From positions 1 to 53,922 of the forward strand of contig JASGCW010000021.1 of assembly GCA_030053945.1 (NCBI GenBank): 53,922 bases of DNA, read 5' to 3'. The translations under genes and the position numbers were made by a program. Positions 43,517-53,260 of the stretch are shown here, piece by piece (within the stretch, counting starts at the first letter, position 1; every line of letters starts with the position of its first letter). Origin of the DNA: Limnohabitans sp. (GTDB lineage: Bacteria; Bacteroidota; Bacteroidia; Flavobacteriales; Flavobacteriaceae). Below the pieces are notes generated by a model that saw nothing but the letters and a program-made list of their open reading frames with translations, was not told the DNA's origin and searched no databases.

Positions 43517-45151
43517 ATGAAAAAAATATTTTCGTTTATAATGATTTGTGCTTCAACAATTGTTGTAGCACAAAAACCTATTTTTACAAATGCTCGAGTA
43601 AAAGAAGCTACTGTTTACTTTAACTCGGCTGAAATTACGCAAACAACTAATGCAGGGCTTCCCACAGGCACAAGCGAAATTGTAGTAAAAAATGTAGCCA
43701 ATTATCTCAACGAGAATTCGGTACAAATTGGAGCTCCTTCAAGCTTGACGGTACTTTCTGTTCAGTTTACCAATGATTATATTTCCGAATATGACATTGA
43801 TAAAAATTCTCCTGCAATAAAAAAAGTACGCGATAGCATTACATTAGTACAAAAAGAAATTACACGATTACTCAATACGAAAACAGCAGAACAAAAAACC
43901 ATCGAATTATTAGATAAAAACCAACAAGTATTTGGTCAAAATTCTGGTTTAAGTGTTATGGAGTTGACCAAAATGGTTGAGTATTATAAAACAAAAAGGA
44001 CAGAAATCAGTAATTCAATTAATACACTAGAAGAAAAAGAACAAAAACTAAATAAAACTTTAGCTCGTCTAAATACCAAACTAGAAATCAACACCAGTAA
44101 AGAAGAAAAAATGTCTACAGGAAAGCTTGTATTACAAGTGATGAATACTATCGCTGGCAATGTCCCCCTAGAAATTTCGTATCTAACCCAAAATGCTTCT
44201 TGGTCACCATTTTATGATTTGCGTGTCGAAAACGTAAAAGAACCAATCAATATGATGTATAAAGCACAAGTAGTTCAAAACACTGGTATCGATTGGAAAA
44301 AAGTAAAACTAACCTTATCTTCTGGAAATCCTAATCAGAATAATCAGGCACCAATTTTAAATGCTTGGTTTTTAAACTACCAACAACCAAATTACGGCTA
44401 TAGAGATGGGGATAAAAAAAGCATTGTATATAATCAATTACAAGGAAGGGCAGCTGGTGTGAAAGTTGAAAATGAAAATAAAATGGAAATGGCGGTTGCT
44501 GCTCCTTCAAGTATTTCTGATTATACAAATATCCAAGAAAACCAACTTAACATCTCCTTTGATATTGATATTCCTTATGATATTTTATCTAACGGAAAAG
44601 CGCATAGTGTTGCTCTAAAAGACATCAAATTACCTGCTACTTACAAATATTATGCAGCACCACGCATAGAAAAAGAAGCATTCTTACTTGCCGAAATTAA
44701 AGATTATGGTAAATACAACCTATTAGCAGGTGAGGCCAATATTATTTTTGAAGGAATGTATGTTGGTAAAACTCAAATAAATCCAGGACAAACAGCAGAT
44801 ACGCTTAATTTGAGTATGGGTCGCGATAAGAAAATTTCGATAAAACGTGAAAAAGTAGTCGATAAATCAGGAACTAAATTTTTATCCTCTAAAAAAGAAC
44901 AAACATTTACCTACGATATTACACTTCGAAATAACAAAAAAGAAGCTGTGTATATGTTACTAAAAGACCAATATCCACTTTCAACTGATAAAGAAATCGA
45001 AATTGAATTGACCGAAAAAGATGGTGCAAAAGTAAATTCAGAAACAGGAATACTTACTTGGGATATTAACTTGAAACCTAATGAAACCAAAAAAATAAGG
45101 ATTAGTTATGTAGTTAAATATCCTAAAGACAAAATTATAGGTAATTTATAA
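43517..45151 (+). CDS. MuiA-like protein (DUF4140/DUF4139)
   Basis: The 544-residue protein has a signal peptide (MKKIFSFIMICASTIVVAQ), an N-terminal DUF4140 at about 25-125 (ARVKEATVYFNSAEITQT), a coiled coil at about 105-205, and the DUF4139 beta domain from about 210 to the end. The family was named for mucoidy inhibitor A; its action is unknown. A loop near residues 300-322 reads YNQLQGRAAGVKVEN, very like the conserved LQGRVAGV plug motif of SusC-type receptors. The gene has its own terminator. Confidence 0.82.
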   Translation: MKKIFSFIMICASTIVVAQKPIFTNARVKEATVYFNSAEITQTTNAGLPTGTSEIVVKNVANYLNENSVQIGAPSSLTVLSVQFTNDYISEYDIDKNSPAIKKVRDSITLVQKEITRLLNTKTAEQKTIELLDKNQQVFGQNSGLSVMELTKMVEYYKTKRTEISNSINTLEEKEQKLNKTLARLNTKLEINTSKEEKMSTGKLVLQVMNTIAGNVPLEISYLTQNASWSPFYDLRVENVKEPINMMYKAQVVQNTGIDWKKVKLTLSSGNPNQNNQAPILNAWFLNYQQPNYGYRDGDKKSIVYNQLQGRAAGVKVENENKMEMAVAAPSSISDYTNIQENQLNISFDIDIPYDILSNGKAHSVALKDIKLPATYKYYAAPRIEKEAFLLAEIKDYGKYNLLAGEANIIFEGMYVGKTQINPGQTADTLNLSMGRDKKISIKREKVVDKSGTKFLSSKKEQTFTYDITLRNNKKEAVYMLLKDQYPLSTDKEIEIELTEKDGAKVNSETGILTWDINLKPNETKKIRISYVVKYPKDKIIGNL

Positions 45152-45157
45152 CCTGCT

Positions 45158-45183
45158 AAGCCCTCTGAAAAATGAGGGCTTTT
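45158..45183 (+). terminator. Intrinsic terminator after the MuiA-like gene
   Basis: AAGCCCTC (45158-45165) pairs with GAGGGCTT (45174-45181) and is followed by T-rich sequence, 6 nt after the stop codon. Confidence 0.85.
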
Positions 45184-45223
45184 GGTTTTTAAAATATTTC
45201 ACTACATTTACCTAAAAACCACA

Positions 45224-46777
45224 ATGAGAACAACATACATTTTTATCATCATCTTTTCCAGCTATTTTTTTAATAGTCTGGCTCAACAAAATATAATGAT
45301 TAGCAACACGGGATTACCTGCTGAGCCTTCTATAGCTATCAATCCCAACAATACCAACCAACTAATTGCTGGTGCTAATATAAATAAATTGTATAGAAGC
45401 AACGATGGCGGACAAACTTGGACCATAGGAACTCTTTCCTCAGCTAGTTATGGTGTTTGGGGTGATCCCACAATAATTTGTGATAATAATAACAACTTTT
45501 ATTATTTCCATTTATCAAATCCTCCTGCTCCTGGTAATTGGATTGATAGAATTGTCTGTCAAAAAACAACTAATCAAGGTGTAACTTGGAATGACGGTAG
45601 TTATGCAGGTTTAAATGGTACAAAAGCACAAGATAAACAATGGGCGGTATTTGATAATGTATCCTCAAACATATACCTAACTTGGACAGAGTTTGATGCT
45701 TACGGAAGTAGTAATACTTCAGACAAATCTAGAATCTTATTTTCAAAATCAACTGACAGAGGAATTACTTGGACTGCCCCAACAAAACTAAACAACACAG
45801 ATGGAGATTGCGTTGACAGTAGCCAAACTGTGGAAGGAGCAGTACCAACTGTTGGTCCTAATGGAGAAATTTACGTTTCTTGGACTGGGCCAAACGGAAT
45901 TGTTTTCAAAAAATCAACCAATCAAGGAACTACTTGGACCGCTAATGAGATTCTTGTTAACAATCATACTTGGGACTTAACTGTTCCTGGAGTAGATAGA
46001 TGTAATGGTTTTCCAGTCACAGGTTGTGACCTTAGTAATGGTCCAAATCGTGGAACAATATACATTAACTGGTCAGACCAAAGAAATGGAACTAATGATA
46101 CAGATATTTTCTTATCAAAATCAACAGACCAAGGAGTAACGTGGAGTGCTCCTATAAAAGTAAATAACGATAGTCCAGGAAAACATCAATTTTTAAATTG
46201 GATGGCTATAGATCAAACTAATGGATATATCTATATTGTGTTTTATGATAGAAGAAATCATAATGATAATAAAACAGATGTTTACCTAGCTTATTCAACT
46301 GATGGCGGAAATACTTTCACTAACACAAAAATAAGTGCAACACCATTTACCCCTACTTCAACCACTTTCTTTGGGGATTATTTAAATATTACAGCTCATA
46401 ATGGTGTTATACGACCTATTTGGGGAAGACAAGATGGTTCCGTAAAAAGTATTTGGACAGCATTAGTATCTCAAAGTACTTTAGCTACAACTAATTTTGA
46501 AATAGAAGAAAGTTCTTCAAGCATTACAAATTACCCTAATCCTTCCTCAGATGAAACCTATTTTGGTTTTAAACTTTATAAAGACAGTCCAGTTTCTATA
46601 AAGATATATGACATTAATGGAAAAGAAGTCCTAGACTTAACTAACAATAAGACTTATGAAAGTGGCAAACACGTCATCACAATGAATAATCAACAATTGA
46701 GTGAAGGCACTTATACCTATGTCATAAAGTCTAGCTATTACACTAAAAGCAAAAAACTAATTATCAAGAAAAACTAA
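45224..46777 (+). CDS. T9SS-exported BNR-repeat (sialidase-like) protein
   Basis: The start was placed at ATG 45224 (MRTTYIFIIIFSSYFFNSLAQ), which gives a good signal peptide; a longer frame from 45182 overlaps the terminator. The 517-residue protein has at least five Asp-box motifs: SNDGGQTW, STDRGITW, STNQGTTW, STDQGVTW and STDGGNTF. These define a six-bladed propeller of the sialidase/BNR superfamily. The family's catalytic Arg triad and Asp/Tyr/Glu set are not evident, so it is probably a binding propeller. Residues about 440-517 form a type A T9SS sorting domain (NYPNPSSDETYF ... SKKLIIKKN). It overlaps the convergent aldo/keto reductase gene by 4 nt. Confidence 0.85.
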   Translation: MRTTYIFIIIFSSYFFNSLAQQNIMISNTGLPAEPSIAINPNNTNQLIAGANINKLYRSNDGGQTWTIGTLSSASYGVWGDPTIICDNNNNFYYFHLSNPPAPGNWIDRIVCQKTTNQGVTWNDGSYAGLNGTKAQDKQWAVFDNVSSNIYLTWTEFDAYGSSNTSDKSRILFSKSTDRGITWTAPTKLNNTDGDCVDSSQTVEGAVPTVGPNGEIYVSWTGPNGIVFKKSTNQGTTWTANEILVNNHTWDLTVPGVDRCNGFPVTGCDLSNGPNRGTIYINWSDQRNGTNDTDIFLSKSTDQGVTWSAPIKVNNDSPGKHQFLNWMAIDQTNGYIYIVFYDRRNHNDNKTDVYLAYSTDGGNTFTNTKISATPFTPTSTTFFGDYLNITAHNGVIRPIWGRQDGSVKSIWTALVSQSTLATTNFEIEESSSSITNYPNPSSDETYFGFKLYKDSPVSIKIYDINGKEVLDLTNNKTYESGKHVITMNNQQLSEGTYTYVIKSSYYTKSKKLIIKKN

Positions 46778-47811
46778 GGAGCGGGATTAGGGTGCGTTTC
46801 TTGGATTTTTTCAATTTCCTTGATTACGTCATCTGTTAATCTTACTTCAAAAGCATTAATATTTTCTTCTAACTGATCAAGATTTGTGGCTCCAATTATC
46901 GTTGAAGTCACAAATTTTTGATGATGAACAAAAGCAATCGATAATTCTACAAGTGTTACCCCTAAATTATTTGCTAAATCTTGATAAAGTCTTGTTGCTT
47001 TATAACAATTTTCATTTGTATACCGAACAAAGTTAGGAAACAATCCCATTCTAGAATTTTCAGGCGTACCATTCAAGTATTTTCCAGTAAGAAAACCAAA
47101 CCCAAGTGGAGAATAAGCTAATAACCCGACATTTTCTCTGACACATATTTCTGATAATCCTACTTCAAAAAGACGATTAAGTAATGAATAAGGATTTTGA
47201 ATTGTTGTAATTCTAGGTAAATTATGTTTTTCCGCTTCATTGAGAAATTTCATCACTCCCCAAGGATTCTCGTTTGAAACCCCAATATTTCTTATTTTCC
47301 CATCTTTGATTAATCCATCAAAAACAGTCAAAACCTCAAAAATATTTTCTTTCCAATTATCGTCAACTTGGGTAACGCCTCGTTTTCCAAACATATTCAT
47401 TACTCGCTCAGGCCAATGCATCTGATACAAATCAATATAATCTGTCTGTAAGTTTTTTAAACTCAACTCTACTGCTTCATGAATACTTTTCTTTGAAAAA
47501 TCTAATGGCTGACGAATATAATCCAACCCTCTATTTGGCCCAGCTATTTTAGTCGCCACAACCATTTTGTCTCGTTTGTGTTGATTTTTTGCAATCCAAC
47601 TTCCAATAAAACGTTCCGTGCTTCCAAAAATTTGAGCATTCCCACCTATAGGATACATCTCGGCAGTATCTAAAAAATTAATACCTCTTTCAAAAGCATA
47701 ATCTAACTGAAGGTGTGCTTCAGCTTCTGTATTTTGATTCCCAAAAGTCATAGTCCCTAAACAAATATCACTGACTTCAAGATTGGAATTAGGAAGTTTT
47801 ATATATTTCAT
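46774..47811 (-). CDS. Aldo/keto reductase (Tas-like)
   Basis: A 345-residue NADP(H)-dependent oxidoreductase of the AKR fold. The catalytic residues are visible: Asp in NFLDTAEMY with Tyr, Lys in VVATKIAG and His in LYQMHWPE. VSNENPWGVMKF and IIGATNLDQLEENI belong to the cofactor site. The overall pattern is closest to E. coli Tas. The substrate is unknown; it probably reduces small carbonyls. The gene is monocistronic with a TATCTTTG -7 box at 47840-47833 on the minus strand. Confidence 0.88.
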   Translation of the reverse strand: MKYIKLPNSNLEVSDICLGTMTFGNQNTEAEAHLQLDYAFERGINFLDTAEMYPIGGNAQIFGSTERFIGSWIAKNQHKRDKMVVATKIAGPNRGLDYIRQPLDFSKKSIHEAVELSLKNLQTDYIDLYQMHWPERVMNMFGKRGVTQVDDNWKENIFEVLTVFDGLIKDGKIRNIGVSNENPWGVMKFLNEAEKHNLPRITTIQNPYSLLNRLFEVGLSEICVRENVGLLAYSPLGFGFLTGKYLNGTPENSRMGLFPNFVRYTNENCYKATRLYQDLANNLGVTLVELSIAFVHHQKFVTSTIIGATNLDQLEENINAFEVRLTDDVIKEIEKIQETHPNPAP

Positions 47812-47857
47812 CGAATTCTAAAATTATGATTGCAAAGATAATTGGAATAAAATAAAA

Positions 47858-47881
47858 AAAGCTTCACAATTTTGAAGCTTT
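47858..47881. terminator. Bidirectional terminator hairpin
   Basis: AAAGCTTCA (47858-47866) pairs with TGAAGCTTT (47873-47881) between A and T tracts. It serves the OmpA gene on the minus strand, 10 nt after its stop codon. Confidence 0.8.
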
Positions 47882-47890
47882 ATGTTGTTT

Positions 47891-48880
47891 TTAAATTTCG
47901 TTAAGTGCTTTTGTCAACTCATCTAATTTAGGCGTCAAAACAATCTCAATACGACGATTTTTTGCTTTACCATCTGGCAAATCATTACTCATAAGCGGCG
48001 AATATTCACCACGACCAGCTGCAGTAAGATTTGCTTTATTTATTTTAGGATTAGTTGCTAAAATATTTACTATAGCAGTTGCTCTCTTAGTTGACAAATC
48101 CCAGTTATTCTCAATTCCCCCACCTATTGCTCCATTTATTTTGTCATTATCTGTGTGACCTTCAATAAGAACAGCGATATCAGGATTATCTCCTAATACT
48201 TTAGCTACTAAATCAACTGCTTTTTTACCTTCTGTACCTACTGTCCAACTTCCTGACTCAAATAGTAATTTATTTTCCATCGAAACATATACTTTACCAT
48301 CTTTTTGTTGAATAGTAAGTCCCTTACCTTCAAAAGCTTTTAATGATTTAGATAAAGTTTCTTTCAGCTTTTTCATTGATGCTTCTTTAGCAGCAATTAA
48401 GCCTTCAAGTTCAGCCACTCTATCAGAACGATCCTTCAGGTCTTTACTAATTTTCTCCAAACGAGATTTTTCAGATGCTAATGCTTTCTCTTTAGCTTCT
48501 AATTGTGCCAATAGCTCACGATTCTTATCCATATTAGCCTTAAGTGCTTCGTCGCTATTTTTCTCTAATGCGTTATACGAATTTTGAAGCGTCTTCAGGT
48601 TATTACTTGTAGCAGCATATTCTGAAGCTAATTTATCGCGTTCTAATTTTAATTTATCAAAATCTGACTTTAACTTATCTAAATCTGATGTTAGTGCTGA
48701 TTTTTCAGTTTCTAATTGACTCTTAGCATTTTTTAACTGCTCATTTTCATCAGCTAATGAATTGCGCTCTTTTTTAAGTTCTGCAAATTTAGTTTCTAAT
48801 TCTGCATATACTTTTTTTGAAACACAAGAAGTTGTGCTCAAAGCAATTGCTAATAATAATATTGAGGTTTTTTTTATCAT
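47891..48880 (-). CDS. OmpA-family lipoprotein with long coiled coil
   Basis: The 329-residue protein has a lipoprotein signal ending LSTTSC with Cys19. Residues about 25-180 form a heptad-rich coiled coil (repeated Leu, Lys, Glu, such as SALTSDLDKLKSDFDKLK). Residues about 200-320 are an OmpA-like domain: VLIEGHTDNDKI and KNRRIEIVLTP with the Asp and Arg that bind the peptidoglycan diaminopimelate. It would link the outer membrane to the cell wall. It is preceded by xth on the same strand (17-nt gap), probably in one transcript. Confidence 0.88.
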   Translation of the reverse strand: MIKKTSILLLAIALSTTSCVSKKVYAELETKFAELKKERNSLADENEQLKNAKSQLETEKSALTSDLDKLKSDFDKLKLERDKLASEYAATSNNLKTLQNSYNALEKNSDEALKANMDKNRELLAQLEAKEKALASEKSRLEKISKDLKDRSDRVAELEGLIAAKEASMKKLKETLSKSLKAFEGKGLTIQQKDGKVYVSMENKLLFESGSWTVGTEGKKAVDLVAKVLGDNPDIAVLIEGHTDNDKINGAIGGGIENNWDLSTKRATAIVNILATNPKINKANLTAAGRGEYSPLMSNDLPDGKAKNRRIEIVLTPKLDELTKALNEI

Positions 48881-48897
48881 TTTTCTAGGTATTTATA

Positions 48898-49659
48898 TTA
48901 TTCAATTTCAACTGCAACAGGGCAATGGTCAGAATGCTTCGCCTCAGGTAAAATAAAAGCACGAGTCATTCGATCTTTTAATGGTTCGTGAACCAAACAA
49001 TAATCTATTCTCCAGCCTTTATTGTTATTTCTTGCATTAGCACGATAACTCCACCAACTATAATTATGTGGTTCTTTATTGAAGTGTCTAAAACTATCAA
49101 TAAATCCCGACTTTATAAATTTATCCAACCAAGCTCTTTCTTCTGGCAAAAATCCAGATATTTTTGCATTGCGAATAGGGTCGTGTATATCTATAGCTTC
49201 GTGACAAATATTGTAATCGCCACATATTATAAGATTTGGAACTTCTTTCTTTAATTCGTCTATGTAATTATGAAAATCGTCCATATACATAAACTTGTGG
49301 TCTAGTCTATCAATATTTGTTCCTGAAGGTAAATACAAACTCATTACCGATACATCTTCAAAATCTACCCTAAGGTTTCTTCCTTCCTTATCCATATGAG
49401 CTATACCTGTACCATAAACCACTTTTTTAGGCTCTCTTTTGGATAAAACTGCCACTCCACTATAGCCTTTTTTTTCTGCTGGAAAATAATATTGATAAGG
49501 ATAACCAGCTAATTCGATTTCCAAAACTGGAATTTGATCTTGCGTAGCTTTAATTTCTTGAAGACATATTATATCTGGATTAGCCGCTTGCAACCAATCT
49601 AAAAAACCCTTGGTAATAGCTGCTCTAATACCATTTACATTATAGGAGATGATTTTCAT
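48898..49659 (-). CDS. xth: Exodeoxyribonuclease III
   Basis: A 253-residue AP endonuclease/3'-exonuclease for base-excision repair. Catalytic signatures are present in order: YNVNGIRAA (Asn7), CLQEIKAT (metal-binding Glu34), YSGVAVLS, ICGDYNICH (Asp and Asn), WRIDYCLV and HSDHCPVAVE (Asp/His pair). Length and layout match ExoIII/ExoA. Confidence 0.95.
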   Translation of the reverse strand: MKIISYNVNGIRAAITKGFLDWLQAANPDIICLQEIKATQDQIPVLEIELAGYPYQYYFPAEKKGYSGVAVLSKREPKKVVYGTGIAHMDKEGRNLRVDFEDVSVMSLYLPSGTNIDRLDHKFMYMDDFHNYIDELKKEVPNLIICGDYNICHEAIDIHDPIRNAKISGFLPEERAWLDKFIKSGFIDSFRHFNKEPHNYSWWSYRANARNNNKGWRIDYCLVHEPLKDRMTRAFILPEAKHSDHCPVAVEIE

Positions 49660-49821
49660 TTTATTACTTAGAATTTCATCAAAAGTATTGAAAAAACATT
49701 CACTTTAAAACAAAAAAATAAATACATTTCAAGTTGCTGAATTTCAAAACATTACAAATTATATGTGATTCCTCAATACTTATGAACTGATTCATACAAG
49801 TAATTTAACAAGAATTATTAT

Positions 49822-49829
49822 TATATTTG
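49822..49829 (+). promoter_or_regulatory. TATATTTG -7 box before the OlsF-like gene
   Basis: TATATTTG matches TAnnTTTG and lies 25 nt upstream of the ATG at 49855. No TTG at the ideal -33 position is seen. Confidence 0.45.
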
Positions 49830-49854
49830 TAATTCGCATAAATCATAAACATAA

Positions 49855-51669
49855 ATGGGTTTAGTCACCGCAAAAGAAGTAGCAAAAGCAATTAAAACTG
49901 ATAAATATGGAGTTCTTGGAACTTTTTCTGGATGGTTGTTAATGAAGGTACTTCAAATTTCTACTCTTAATAAAATTTATGACAGGAACAAGCATCTTTC
50001 TGATGTTGAGTTCCTAAATGCTATTTTAGATGAGTTTCAAATCAAATTTGAAATTCCAGAAGAAGATTTAAAAAGACTCCCTAAAGATGGGGCCTATATA
50101 ACTATTTCAAATCATCCTCTTGGAGGAATTGACGGCATCCTACTTTTAAAATTAATGCTAGAACGCGAGCCTAATTTTAAAATTATAGCTAATTTTCTTT
50201 TACATAGAATTGAGCCTTTGAAGCCTTATATAATGCCTGTAAATCCTTTTGAAACACACAAAGATGCTAAATCGAGTGTTATTGGTTTAAAAGAAACCTT
50301 CAGACATTTAAGCGACGGAAAACCTTTAGGAATGTTTCCTGCTGGTGAAGTTTCAACCTACAAAGATGACAGAATTATTGTAGACAAAGAATGGGAAGAA
50401 GGGGCAATAAAAGTGATTAGAAAAGCACAGGTACCTGTAGTTCCTATCTATTTTCACGCAAAAAACAGTAAACTTTTTTACTTTTTATCTAAGATTAGTG
50501 ACACTTTACGAACTGCAAAATTACCATCTGAATTATTAACTCAAAAAGATAGAGTGATTAAAGTTCGTATAGGGAAGCCAATTTCTGTAACGGAGCAAAA
50601 TGAATATGAAACAATAGAAGAATATACCGATTTTCTTAGAAAGAAAACCTATATGCTTGCTAATGCTTTTGGAGAGGATCCAAAACTATTGCAAAATCCA
50701 ATTCTAAAATCTCCTCCTAAACCAGCAAAACAAATTGTTACTGGTGCAAATCAAGAAAAAATGGCGGCCGAAGTTGAAAAACTTAGAAAAAATGGAGCTA
50801 GATTACTACAAAGTAAAAATTACGAAGTATTTTTAATAGAAGCTGAAGAAATTCCAAATATTCTACATGAAATTGGTCGTCTCCGTGAAATCACCTTTAG
50901 AGAAGTTGGCGAAGGAACAAATGAATCTATAGACTTAGATAACTTTGATAAATATTATCACCATATGTTTTTATGGGATGATGACACGAAACAAATTGCT
51001 GGAGCTTATCGTATGGGACTTGGTTCTCAAATTTATGCTAAATATGGCATAAATGGTTTCTACTTACAAGACTTATTCCGATTTGAACCTGAATTATACG
51101 ATATGATGAGCAAGTCTATTGAGATGGGACGTGCGTTTATTACAAAAGAATACCAACAAAAACCTATGCCTTTGTTTTTACTATGGAAAGGAATAGTTCA
51201 TACTACTCTTAGACATCCAGAACATAAGTTTTTAATTGGCGGCGTTAGTATAAGTAATCAATTTTCAGAATTTTCAAAATCGCTAATGATTGAGTTTATG
51301 AAGTCTCATTATTATGACCCATATGTAGCTCAATATATCCATCCTAAAAAAGAATATAAAGTAAAACTTAAAGATGCCGACAAAGATTTTGTTTTTAATG
51401 AAACAGAAGCCGATTTAAATAAATTCGACAAAATAATTGAAGAAATTGAACCAGGAAATCTTCGTTTACCAGTTTTAATTAAAAAATACATCAAACAAAA
51501 CGCTAGAGTGGTTGCCTTTAATGTTGATCCATTATTTAACAATGCAATAGATGGTTTAATGTATATTCGTATAGCCGATTTACCAGAAAGCACTGTAAAA
51601 CCAGTTATGGAAGAATTTCAAGCGGAACTTGAGCGCAAATTAGCTGAAAAAGAAGAAAATGAAAAATGA
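49855..51669 (+). CDS. Bifunctional aminolipid acyltransferase (OlsF-like)
   Basis: The 604-residue protein joins two acyltransferases. Residues about 70-280 are a PlsC/OlsA-like O-acyltransferase with NHPLGGIDG (86-94; the His-Asp pair is H87 and D93) and MFPAGEVS near 160. Residues about 310-570 are an OlsB-like GNAT N-acyltransferase (LREITFREVGEGTNES, LWDDDTKQIAGAYRM, EMGRAFI). This order matches OlsF, which makes ornithine lipids, with homologues in Flavobacteria; glycine lipids are an alternative product in Bacteroidota. It is probably monocistronic. The fusion is clear from the motifs; the amino acid used is not known. Confidence 0.8.
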   Translation: MGLVTAKEVAKAIKTDKYGVLGTFSGWLLMKVLQISTLNKIYDRNKHLSDVEFLNAILDEFQIKFEIPEEDLKRLPKDGAYITISNHPLGGIDGILLLKLMLEREPNFKIIANFLLHRIEPLKPYIMPVNPFETHKDAKSSVIGLKETFRHLSDGKPLGMFPAGEVSTYKDDRIIVDKEWEEGAIKVIRKAQVPVVPIYFHAKNSKLFYFLSKISDTLRTAKLPSELLTQKDRVIKVRIGKPISVTEQNEYETIEEYTDFLRKKTYMLANAFGEDPKLLQNPILKSPPKPAKQIVTGANQEKMAAEVEKLRKNGARLLQSKNYEVFLIEAEEIPNILHEIGRLREITFREVGEGTNESIDLDNFDKYYHHMFLWDDDTKQIAGAYRMGLGSQIYAKYGINGFYLQDLFRFEPELYDMMSKSIEMGRAFITKEYQQKPMPLFLLWKGIVHTTLRHPEHKFLIGGVSISNQFSEFSKSLMIEFMKSHYYDPYVAQYIHPKKEYKVKLKDADKDFVFNETEADLNKFDKIIEEIEPGNLRLPVLIKKYIKQNARVVAFNVDPLFNNAIDGLMYIRIADLPESTVKPVMEEFQAELERKLAEKEENEK

Positions 51670-51717
51670 GAACAGCTTAAAACTTTAGAATTAAGCAATT
51701 CTTCAACTTCTTCAATC

Positions 51718-52143
51718 TTAGGACAAATTAATTTGATCGTCGTGAATATGATGGGCTTTTTTATATGTTATTGTAGTTGCTACTACTAATATAATTCCCT
51801 GAATAGTAAACGCAAACATTGCATCAATTTGCTTAGAGATATAGGCGCAGCCTAACCCAAATACCACTAATCCAATTCCTAAAATAAGCACTTGTAGTCT
51901 AGCTGTATGACTTCCTGTTAAAATTTGTTTGGAAACAAGTAATAGCCACAACCCAGACACCAACATCATTATTGACGAATAAAGCCATATTTCTCTCATA
52001 CCTTCTGCAGCTGGAGGTGAAATTTCCCCTTTACTAATATGATCTAATACAGCTTGCATCCCTAAAAATGCGTGTGGAAAAAAACTTAAAACAGTTATTA
52101 TTCCCACAAAAATCACTAAATAATACGAAGTTTTATTCATCAC
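51718..52143 (-). CDS. Small four-helix membrane protein
   Basis: The 141-residue protein has four membrane segments at about 7-25, 50-68, 77-97 and 108-127 with short loops; no motif or ligand-binding residue is noted. It overlaps the end of the dehydrogenase gene by 11 nt, so the two are translationally coupled. I do not recognise a named family. Confidence 0.7.
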   Translation of the reverse strand: MMNKTSYYLVIFVGIITVLSFFPHAFLGMQAVLDHISKGEISPPAAEGMREIWLYSSIMMLVSGLWLLLVSKQILTGSHTARLQVLILGIGLVVFGLGCAYISKQIDAMFAFTIQGIILVVATTITYKKAHHIHDDQINLS

Positions 52144-53089
52144 TATATTGTTTAATTATTTTATCTACAATTGTCTGAGCTAATTTTTCTTTACTCTCAA
52201 AGGTCCAACCAGCTATATGAGGGGTAAGCAAAACATTGTCAGCATTCAATAGATAATCAAAAGCTTCCGGTTTTTGACCTTCAAAAAGTGTTTCAAAAGA
52301 AAGTTTTTCATACTCCAAAACATCTAAGCCAGCTCCAAGTATTTTACCCTTTTTCAAACCATTTACTAAATCTTCTGTTACAACACTTTTTCCTCTAGCT
52401 GTATTGATAAACCAAAATGGTTTTGCAAATGAATTAATAAAAGTCTCATTTATCATTTTATCCGTTTGAGGCGTCCAAGGTGTGTGAAGACTTAATACAT
52501 TTGCTTTTTCTTGGAGTTCTTGCAATGAAACCTGCCTTGCATTATCATCACCTACATTTTCTAAAATATCATAACAAAGTACTTCAACATCAAATCCTTT
52601 GAGTTTTTTCGCAAAAGATTTACCCATATTACCATAACCAATAATACCCACAGTTTTTCCGTCTAATTCGAAGCCGCGATTAGACTCTCTGTTCCATTCG
52701 CCTTTTCGAATTTCTTTATCTGCTTTATTCAATTTATTAAATAAAGACAATAACATTCCTAAAGCATGTTCTCCCACAGCATTACTATTCCCCTCAGGTG
52801 CGGCTATGAGTTTAATTCCTTTTGAAGTAGCATAATCACAATCTATACTTTCTAAACCGGCTCCCACTCGAGCAATAAATTGAAGATTAATTGCCTTATC
52901 TAAAAATTGTTTATCAATTTTAAACCGACTACGAATTATTATTCCGTGATAGTTTGAAATTATGGTCTCAATTTCTTCTTTTGTAGAACTAAAATCGTCG
53001 AAATTCTGAAAATCTGCTGCTTGTAATTGCTCCCACAACAATGGATGATTGCTATCTAAATGGAGAATTTTTATATCTTTTAATTTCAA
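52133..53089 (-). CDS. D-isomer-specific 2-hydroxyacid dehydrogenase
   Basis: A 318-residue NAD-dependent enzyme of the 3-phosphoglycerate dehydrogenase/glyoxylate reductase family. The Rossmann motif is VGIIGYGNMGKSFAKKL, with Asp of LCYDI after it. Catalytic residues appear as the Arg in NTARGKSV, a Glu near 258 (VLEYEKL) and the His in LTPHIAGWTFES. It lacks the C-terminal ACT domain of long SerA proteins, so serine synthesis is likely but another 2-hydroxyacid cannot be excluded. It is followed by the membrane protein at 51718. Confidence 0.87.
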   Translation of the reverse strand: MKLKDIKILHLDSNHPLLWEQLQAADFQNFDDFSSTKEEIETIISNYHGIIIRSRFKIDKQFLDKAINLQFIARVGAGLESIDCDYATSKGIKLIAAPEGNSNAVGEHALGMLLSLFNKLNKADKEIRKGEWNRESNRGFELDGKTVGIIGYGNMGKSFAKKLKGFDVEVLCYDILENVGDDNARQVSLQELQEKANVLSLHTPWTPQTDKMINETFINSFAKPFWFINTARGKSVVTEDLVNGLKKGKILGAGLDVLEYEKLSFETLFEGQKPEAFDYLLNADNVLLTPHIAGWTFESKEKLAQTIVDKIIKQYSDE

Positions 53090-53181
53090 TTTTTTTAATT
53101 TGATTAACCCAAATTTACAAACTTGCCTCTTCTAAAATTACATTTGACGCAACTTTTTTTATAATTTGTAATTAATAATTG

Positions 53182-53217
53182 AAAAAAAGCGACTAATTTT
53201 GTTAGTCGCTTTTTTTT
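53182..53217. terminator. Bidirectional intrinsic terminator
   Basis: AAAAAAAGCGACTAA (53182-53196) pairs with TTAGTCGCTTTTTTT (53202-53216) around a 5-nt loop. It lies 44 nt after the end of the gene at 53261 on the minus strand. Confidence 0.9.
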
Positions 53218-53260
53218 GTTAAATGAAATAATTTTTTTGAAGAATATGGCATAAGAAATA

